From: Haliea salexigens DSM 19537
GTDB taxonomy: Bacteria; Pseudomonadota; Gammaproteobacteria; Pseudomonadales; Halieaceae
Length of the DNA stretch: 64,000 nt
NCBI RefSeq assembly: GCF_000423125.1
Contig: NZ_AUHJ01000002.1
Span: 1-64,000, forward strand
Direction: 5' to 3'
The translations under genes and the position numbers were made by a program. This document shows positions 59,104 through 64,000 of the stretch, one piece after another (positions within the stretch are counted from its first letter, which is position 1; each line of letters starts with the position of its first letter). A model generated the notes under the pieces. That model searched no databases. It was not told where the DNA came from and saw only the letters and a program-made list of their open reading frames with translations.

Positions 59104-59244
59104 GCCGCCATGGGACCATTTTCGGACCACACGCTCAGTAATTCCCAATCGCTCCGACACAAATTGCGCCAACCCGGTCGCATCTGCGGAGATCCACTTG
59201 CCGTAATGGTCATCGACCAAGCGCGTACTGGTATGACACCGGTC
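59104..59244 (-). pseudogene. Tyrosine integrase C-terminal remnant
   Basis: On the minus strand a frame reads CHTSTRLVDDHYGKWI then SADATGLAQFVSERLGI. This is the GHTS...HYGKWI tail of a tyrosine recombinase with its catalytic Tyr, ending near the tRNA-Ser-like repeat where an integrase usually lies. Everything upstream is replaced by transposase-like sequence. Two GGACCA motifs at 59111-59129 resemble integrase arm sites. Confidence 0.6.
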
Positions 59245-59638
59245 CGGCGTCGCGGCTCCACAGGCTGTCCTTGGCGTGGCCGATGGTAGTTAGCCAGGAA
59301 GGGCCTTGGTTGTCGGTGTCAGGCTAGCAGTGAGCTGCCAGAACACCCCGTACCGTGTCTTTATCAAGCTCCGAACCAAAGACCAAGCTGATTGGCTGGG
59401 CGATTCGGGGACAGCCGTATCGAGGGTTGCGGCGGGGATTCAAAAACAGCGAGCAAAAGCCGAGAAGGGCACGATCCTGTGTTGATAGATTGGGTACTCT
59501 TTGTCTGGACCGTCTGTGGATGATCAGATGTTGTTTTAGAATCAGGTTTTCAGCAATGACTGTTCGGCTGCCGCGTGGCCGCAGCAGCTTAGCCAGAGTG
59601 ATGAGCATTTGAACACGTAGGTAAATGACGTCTCTCAT
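59245..59638 (-). pseudogene. Transposase (integrase core) remnant
   Basis: The minus-strand frame starting at 59638 has transposase-like pieces: LAKLLRPRGSRTVIAENLIL, NPRYGCPRIAQPISLVFG and DKDTVRGVLAAHC. A TAG follows, and the same frame then gives GPSWLTTIGHAKDSLWS, part of the catalytic core. Compared with full-length relatives there is an internal deletion before NPRYGCP. It ends where the integrase tail begins. Confidence 0.65.
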
Positions 59639-59786
59639 GTCGTCTGAGCGGAATAGTGATCGGTGAAAGCGGCAAAAGCTAACCTTCTGATACTATTGTT
59701 GAATTTGTATTTCGCCATGCACAGGCATCAAAAATAGCATCAAATGGTGTAGAATTCGATGATGTGTGTCTAGCATCGGAGAAGAA

Positions 59787-59978
59787 ATGATGAGAACCAC
59801 AGTTACTATCGACGACCAGTTAATGTCCGAGGCACAGCGGATTACCGGGGTAGTTGAAAAAGCGGCCCTGGTACGCGAAGGTCTCAAGGCTCTTATCGAG
59901 CGTGAAAGTTCGCGTCGACTAGCGAAGCTAGGCGCTACTGATCCGGAACTAAAGTCTGTGCCCCGTAGACGTACATGA
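59787..59978 (+). CDS. vapB: VapB antitoxin
   Basis: A 63-aa antitoxin with an N-terminal ribbon-helix-helix fold (MRTTVTIDDQLMSEAQRITG). Two ATGs in tandem (59787, 59790) are usable with GGAGAAG upstream. The C-terminus would wrap VapC. It overlaps vapC by 4 bp. Confidence 0.9.
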   Translation: MMRTTVTIDDQLMSEAQRITGVVEKAALVREGLKALIERESSRRLAKLGATDPELKSVPRRRT

Positions 59979-60337
59979 TTTTAGTCGATACATCGGTCTG
60001 GATTGACCATCTGCGGTCTGGCGATAAAATGCTGGCGCACTTGCTGGAGAATACTCAAGTACTAGCCCACCCATTCGTTATCGGTGAGTTGGCCTGTGGT
60101 AATTTGAGTAATCGAGCGGAAGTTCTAGCGTTGCTGGCGGATCTTCCGAAGGTGGCGACGGCGACAGATGAGGAAGTATTATTTTTTATTGAACAACACC
60201 AATTGATGGGGCGCGGAGTAGGGTATATAGATGCGCACCTGCTTTCGTCAACGTTTCTGGGCGTTCCAGCAAAAATTTGGACGCGGGATAAGCGGTTGGC
60301 GGCACTTGCCGTCGAATTGGATAAGGCTTATCGGTAG
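59975..60337 (+). CDS. vapC: VapC toxin, PIN-domain ribonuclease
   Basis: A 120-aa PIN nuclease. The acidic site is complete: D5 (VDTSVWIDHL), E38 (IGELACG), D86 (YIDAHLL) and D105 (WTRDKRL). Such toxins cut tRNA or rRNA. It is the only toxin in this region with no visible lesion. The pair sits between the two tRNA-Ser-like repeats. Confidence 0.92.
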   Translation: MILVDTSVWIDHLRSGDKMLAHLLENTQVLAHPFVIGELACGNLSNRAEVLALLADLPKVATATDEEVLFFIEQHQLMGRGVGYIDAHLLSSTFLGVPAKIWTRDKRLAALAVELDKAYR

Positions 60338-60447
60338 TGGCCAGCAGGTCGGAAAAAATTTGGCACTCAATAGCATGTCGCTATTCCAGTGATCGTTGCT
60401 CGAGAATGGCTGTGTCAGATATCACCATGACGTAGCAGCCTGGATTT

Positions 60448-60466
60448 TGGGACCACCATGGGACCA
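60448..60466. repeat. Paired TGGGACCA motifs
   Basis: TGGGACCA occurs at 60448-60455 and 60459-60466. A third copy is at 59111-59118 with a variant at 59122-59129. They lie near the two 45-bp repeats and look like integrase arm-binding sites. Nothing else is recognised between vapC and 60538. Confidence 0.5.
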
Positions 60467-60538
60467 CCCTCACGCCTTTTGATGCCCCCTAATGCCGCGC
60501 TCATTTTTTAGCTCTCTGATTTACAAGGCATTAGGAGG

Positions 60539-60583
60539 CATGGCGAGGCGTAAAATAGCATGGCTCAGGGTTCGAATCCCTCG
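60539..60583 (+). repeat. 45-bp direct repeat copy 2
   Basis: It matches 59012-59056 at 44 of 45 positions, including the T-arm-like GGGTTCGAATCCC. After CCCTCG the sequences diverge, copy 1 keeping the tRNA-Ser acceptor end and copy 2 running into GTGCCAG. The two copies bracket vapBC and the integrase remnant (1.5 kb). Confidence 0.85.
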
Positions 60584-60715
60584 GTGCCAGAGGGTTGGTA
60601 GGTGATCCAGGGGTAATAGTTTAGAGAAATATCTGAGCATGGTATTTGTCATAGTGTCGCCGTCTATCAGGAAAGTAAGTCATTGAATACAAGAGATAAA
60701 AAGTGTTCGTTGATA

Positions 60716-60785
60716 ATAGAGTGGGAGGAACCGGCACTGCCAGGGAATGTCTGGCACTGGCTGGCAACAGCAGGCATTTCACCTT
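60716..60785 (+). repeat. Direct repeat copy B of guaA 3' end
   Basis: GAGTGGGAG (60719-60727), ACCGGCA, AATGTCTGGCACTGG (60746-60760) and TTCACCT match copy A at 54682-54755 with small gaps. The stop-codon position differs, and no other guaA sequence precedes it. It marks the likely far end of the guaA-linked island. Confidence 0.65.
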
Positions 60786-60809
60786 GTATCTGATTATTCG
60801 ACCAGCTAG

Positions 60810-61097
60810 AAAATAAGTGATGATATCCATCTCCTTGTGCGGGATACCGATAATATCAATGCCTTCACCTCCAATCAGATAGAAGACAACATGCTCGCCC
60901 TGTGGAAAGCTGTAATAGCCTTCAGCCACATCGGTGCGGTGTTTGCCCAGTTGCGGGCTCTCGGCTAAACAGCCAAAGCGTTTTTCGAGTGCTTTCAGGT
61001 AAGTATTACGTTGGCGTTTACCCTATTGCCGCTCTATATATCGGTTGATGTTTCTCAAGTCATCCTGAGCCCTCGGGGTGACTCTTAATCCGGGCAT
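60810..61097 (-). pseudogene. parE: ParE toxin pseudogene
   Basis: Read on the minus strand from ATG 61097: MPGLRVTPRAQDDLRNINRY then IERQ, a TAG at 61025-61023 (Trp expected), then GKRQRNTYLKALEKRFGCLA, SPQLGKHRTDVAEGYYSFPQ and GIDIIGIPHKEMDIITYF. These are the ParE landmarks. Only one nonsense codon disrupts the protein. The start overlaps the parD stop. Confidence 0.85.
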
Positions 61098-61352
61098 CAG
61101 GCTTCGTTATCCAGACCGTTGATCAGTGTGTCCATTGTGAAATTATCTATGAACTCACTGGCTCTGGCTCTGGCCTGGTCAGCGCCCTGGGCCAAATGAC
61201 TTCGTAATGCGTCAAGTTTGCTTTTGCGCTCTTCCATTGCGCGCAGGGCATCCCGGACAACTTCACTGGCGGAGCCGTAACGCCCTACTGGCAATCTCAT
61301 TCTTGATGTAAACTTCCCAGTGCTCGCCAAGGCTAAGACTTGTCGTTGCCAT
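61097..61352 (-). pseudogene. parD: ParD antitoxin pseudogene (single-base frameshift)
   Basis: ATG 61352, with GGAGAG upstream, gives MATTSLSLGEHWEVYIKNEI then AS. An extra base at about 61286 shifts the frame; after it GRYGSASEVVRDALRAMEER and the rest of ParD follow to TGA 61099-61097. Removing this base restores a full ParD of about 84 aa. Confidence 0.85.
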
Positions 61353-61528
61353 ATCGCTCTCCGGGTATTCATAATTAGCAGATATGAATATATCAACCTG
61401 GGAAGAGAGGCAACCGGCGTTAATTCGTCAGTTTTTCGAGTGATTGGGAAAAACTACTGAGCATGGTATTACCGTGTGCATCAACTATTAACGGAGTCAA
61501 AGACAAAAATCTAGAAGAGGAGTTTGAC

Positions 61529-62164
61529 GTGTCAACATTATTCCCCCCAAAATTTGCAGCAATTGCATTAGCTATTTTTTCTATCACAACATTTTCGTTG
61601 AGTGCATTTGCCGTCAATCCGCAGTGTTATAAAAAGATTGAAGGCATTTCACTGGACCAAAGCATTGGGGAGATTACGAATACGCTGCAGCAATTAGGGC
61701 TTCACGACATTACCTGTAAGCAAAGATCGAAGATGCCTTGTGCCGCCCAAAAAAGGCAAATGCTGACTTATGCTACAAATGACCAAGGTTTTCTGCATAA
61801 GGTTGGCGATAAGGCCGCCAAACTGACATTTGACAAGGCCGGTAATCCAAGAACATTTTCTTATAGATACTACACAGAAGCGCCTGCCTCTTTACAAGCC
61901 TATGACGAAAGCAGAAGCTGGGAAGGTTGGACATATAAAGATACTATCAAAGCGCGTATTAACGAATATTGCAAAAACACGCAACCTGAAGGTATGAGGG
62001 TCGGATGTAAATATAGTAGCGCACTTTCGATTGATGTCATTATTGGCGACCCGCGTAGTAAAGATTGCATGTATAAATTCGAAGCTGTTTATAGCGCTCC
62101 AAGAGGAAAATCTCAGGCACCGGCCGCGCACGAAATCAGGGAAACAATAACGCTTGTCAAATAG
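61529..62164 (+). CDS. Exported protein of unknown function
   Basis: A 211-aa protein. GTG 61529 is preferred because AGAGGAG lies seven bases upstream and a signal peptide follows directly (STLFPPKFAAIALAIFSITT FSLSAFA split at cleavage). The mature part has cysteines in PQCYKK, ITCKQ, MPCAAQ, EYCKN, VGCKY and DCMYK, so up to three disulfides. No domain is recognised. Base composition is AT-rich relative to the core genes, hinting at acquisition. Confidence 0.7.
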   Translation: MSTLFPPKFAAIALAIFSITTFSLSAFAVNPQCYKKIEGISLDQSIGEITNTLQQLGLHDITCKQRSKMPCAAQKRQMLTYATNDQGFLHKVGDKAAKLTFDKAGNPRTFSYRYYTEAPASLQAYDESRSWEGWTYKDTIKARINEYCKNTQPEGMRVGCKYSSALSIDVIIGDPRSKDCMYKFEAVYSAPRGKSQAPAAHEIRETITLVK

Positions 62165-62363
62165 GTGGCGTGGTGATGCACAATCTTAAAATACGTGTAT
62201 GTAAGTTTTTTTGCTGCTGACCAACCGGCCGTTTTAGCGCGACGAGTTCGCCTGCAAACCAGTCACGCTTTGCGATCCAGCTCGCGATCGCACACCGGAA
62301 GGGGCGTGAAAGGGTTTTCGACTTTTAAGGGCCAGATTGCCGGGAGCTTGGTTGATAATCTGG

Positions 62364-62582
62364 TTAGCCGGCACCCTGCATCGTTCGCACTGCTTCCGTG
62401 GTGAGTGCCTCTCCACCAATGCCCCAGCTACCACTATCGATTTCCACTATATTGACCCAGGTGACGCTGCGTAGTGCCTTACCCTCAATGCTCACCATCA
62501 CGTCGGTAATTTTCTCGATGATCTCGCGCTTGTGCCCTTCGTTGAAAACATCCTTTATGACCTGTACTTGTACTAGCGGCAT
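62364..62582 (-). CDS. 4-oxalocrotonate tautomerase-family protein
   Basis: A 72-aa protein starting MPLVQVQVIKDVFNEGHKRE, so the catalytic Pro-1 is exposed after Met removal. The beta-alpha-beta unit ends SVTWVNIVEIDSGSWGIGGE, as in tautomerases. GGAGAGCT precedes ATG 62582. The substrate is unknown; these proteins form hexamers or trimers. Confidence 0.88.
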   Translation of the reverse strand: MPLVQVQVIKDVFNEGHKREIIEKITDVMVSIEGKALRSVTWVNIVEIDSGSWGIGGEALTTEAVRTMQGAG

Positions 62583-62724
62583 GGTAGCTCTCCTTTGCAT
62601 GCGTTCTGATTGAATCCCGAGCGTAATCACTGCTCTGGGTCGACAAACAGTCACTGAGTGCGCCGCCGCTGCGAGCTCGCCGCCTACGGCCATACGGTGA
62701 CCAAACTAGGTGGCGTCGAGTAGA

Positions 62725-62930
62725 ACATCGCCAGGGCATTGAGCTCACTTCGAAGATAACGACTCCAGCTGCGGGCGCATCAAGTCCCAAGATGGCGCGG
62801 AATTTGATGAGCATAGACAGAAGGATTTCCAACGGATGGAAGCGAGATCCGGTGGTCACGTCGAAGTCCAGATCGGCGTGGTAAACCCGGTGCAAGCGTC
62901 ACAGGGGCGGCACCGCGTACATGAGCCGAC
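62725..62930 (-). pseudogene. Sterol desaturase/fatty acid hydroxylase pseudogene fragment
   Basis: The minus strand reads RLMYAVPPL, a TGA where Trp is expected, then RLHRVYHADLDFDVTTGSRF and HPLEILLSMLIKFRAILGLD up to VVIFEV. The His motif HRVYHAD corresponds to the metal-binding HxxHH-type box of this family. A frameshift near 62745 leads to NALAMF in another frame. Neither end of the gene is preserved. Confidence 0.65.
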
Positions 62931-63065
62931 CCGCAGGTCGGGACGACACAGCAGACGGGCCGTTCCCGTGAGCACGGCTGTGGGATGCGCTTGTGCAGGG
63001 TCTGGCTCTTGTGTAACTTTCGCCCCTTTAGAATCCTCCCCACGAGACAAGAATAGCGCCCCTCC

Positions 63066-64000
63066 ATGACAGATACCCAGACCAGCAAGATCGATGACCT
63101 GACAAGCCGGTTCAGGGAGCTTCACCGACTTAATCTGGGTCATTATGATTCCTATGCGAAGCTCTACTCTGACTACCTGAGAACAGGTACACGTTTTTTT
63201 GACATGCCTACCGGTATCGTTAGTCGCATCAGTGACGGGCAGTACGTCATCCTCGCCGTCGAACCCGAAACCATGAATCTCGCTTCCGGCGATGCCATGG
63301 CGCTGGGCGATACCTATTGCTCTGTGGTCGTCGACAGGGATATGACTGTGGCAGTGTCCCACGCCGGACTGGACGCCGCACTGTGCGGGCATCCGGCCTA
63401 CAGGGAGATGCAACTGGAGGCGTATCTTGCGACCCCTATCCGGGTTAACGGAGAGATCTACGGAACCTTGAATTTCTCCTCGCCCCAAGCGCGCAAATTC
63501 CCCTTTGACGAAACTGACGTCGAACTCGTTGAATTGATGGCCGGTCGGATCGGCCAGATCATCGAACAGGACCAGCTGGACCGTGAGCGACAGACTGCCA
63601 TATGCCAACTGCGTGAGAATACAGAGCTGTTCGAGAGTGCGTTCGAGCATGCTGCGATCGGCATGGCCCTGGTAAGCCTGGAAGGCCGCTGGCTGCGTGT
63701 CAACAATGCGGCTATTGAACTTCTGGGGTACAGCGAAACCGAACTGCTTACCAATGACTTCCAGACACTCACCCACCCGGATGATCTCGACAAAGATCTG
63801 GGATTGCTGCGTGAAATGCTGTCGGGGGAACGCGACACCTATCGTATGGAAAAGCGATACTTTCACAAGAACCGGCAGGAAATCTGTGCTCTGTTGAGTG
63901 TTTCCATGGTCCGCGACGAAAACGGCAAGCCGGAGTATTTTGTTTCCCAGATTCAGGACATCAGCGCCCAGAAGCGTGCCGAGGCCGAGTTACAGCAACG
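63066..64000 (+). CDS. GAF-PAS sensor protein, 3' end beyond window
   Basis: Open from ATG 63066 to the window end (over 310 residues). Residues about 20-180 form a GAF domain (ILAVEPETMNLASGDAMALG, YLATPIRVNGEIYGTLNF). Residues about 193-310 form a PAS/PAC domain (LFESAFEHAAIGMALVSLEG, MVRDENGKPEYFVSQIQDIS). The last visible residues (QKRAEAELQQ) start the coiled coil that normally leads to a GGDEF, kinase or EAL output, not visible here. Between 62931 and 63065 no gene is seen. Confidence 0.85.
   Translation, partial: MTDTQTSKIDDLTSRFRELHRLNLGHYDSYAKLYSDYLRTGTRFFDMPTGIVSRISDGQYVILAVEPETMNLASGDAMALGDTYCSVVVDRDMTVAVSHAGLDAALCGHPAYREMQLEAYLATPIRVNGEIYGTLNFSSPQARKFPFDETDVELVELMAGRIGQIIEQDQLDRERQTAICQLRENTELFESAFEHAAIGMALVSLEGRWLRVNNAAIELLGYSETELLTNDFQTLTHPDDLDKDLGLLREMLSGERDTYRMEKRYFHKNRQEICALLSVSMVRDENGKPEYFVSQIQDISAQKRAEAELQQ

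Overview
The window looks like a chromosome segment of a marine or soil gammaproteobacterium. The housekeeping order ypjD-ffh-rpsP-rimM-trmD-rplS, xerD-dsbC, hom-thrC-recJ-prfB-lysS and xseA/guaB-guaA is gammaproteobacterial, and alaC-hom-thrC between dsbC and recJ recalls Pseudomonas/Cellvibrionales-type genomes. Cellvibrionales or Halieaceae is my guess from gene order and protein style, not a proven assignment.

Region 1 (1-25.0 kb) is a heavy-metal resistance island. In order it holds: a partial metal-type sensor kinase; a stop-riddled merR pseudogene; a PbrT-like FTR1 permease with a cytochrome c segment; a CadR/PbrR-type regulator with a divergently transcribed CDF transporter; a methyltransferase; a complete czcI-like/czcC/czcB/czcA/PII-like cluster with lspA; a CzcD-type CDF pump; a second, mirror-image PII-like/czcA/czcB/czcC/czcI-like cluster on the other strand; a merR/merTPA mercury operon; and an ACR3/SBF-type permease. 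Three MerR-type promoters with 19-bp spacers are visible. The right edge abuts an intact tRNA-Leu(CAA) and a truncated second copy of its 5' half, as expected for integration at a tRNA gene.

Region 2 (25.2-54.7 kb) is core chromosome: queuosine synthesis (queA, tgt), CoA Nudix hydrolase, gamma carbonic anhydrase, CNNM-type transporter, SRP GTPase, ribosomal proteins with rimM/trmD, XerD, DsbC, alanine/threonine synthesis, RecJ, RF2 with its programmed +1 frameshift, LysS, a signalling block (histidine kinase, receiver, receiver-class III cyclase, divergent Crp-type regulator), XseA and GuaB/GuaA.

Region 3 (54.7-62.9 kb) is a small degraded accessory zone. It starts inside the 3' end of guaA, and a diverged second copy of that end lies near 60.7 kb, suggesting a 6-kb island inserted at guaA. 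It contains an esterase, a DUF3592/DUF2510 membrane protein, a DUF3147 protein and four toxin-antitoxin loci in different states: relE/xre remnants, dead higB with intact higA, intact vapBC, and parDE with one frameshift and one nonsense codon. vapBC is nested between two 45-bp copies of a degenerate tRNA-Ser 3' end together with remnants of a tyrosine integrase and a transposase. The window ends in an exported protein, a tautomerase, a sterol-desaturase pseudogene and the start of a GAF-PAS sensor.
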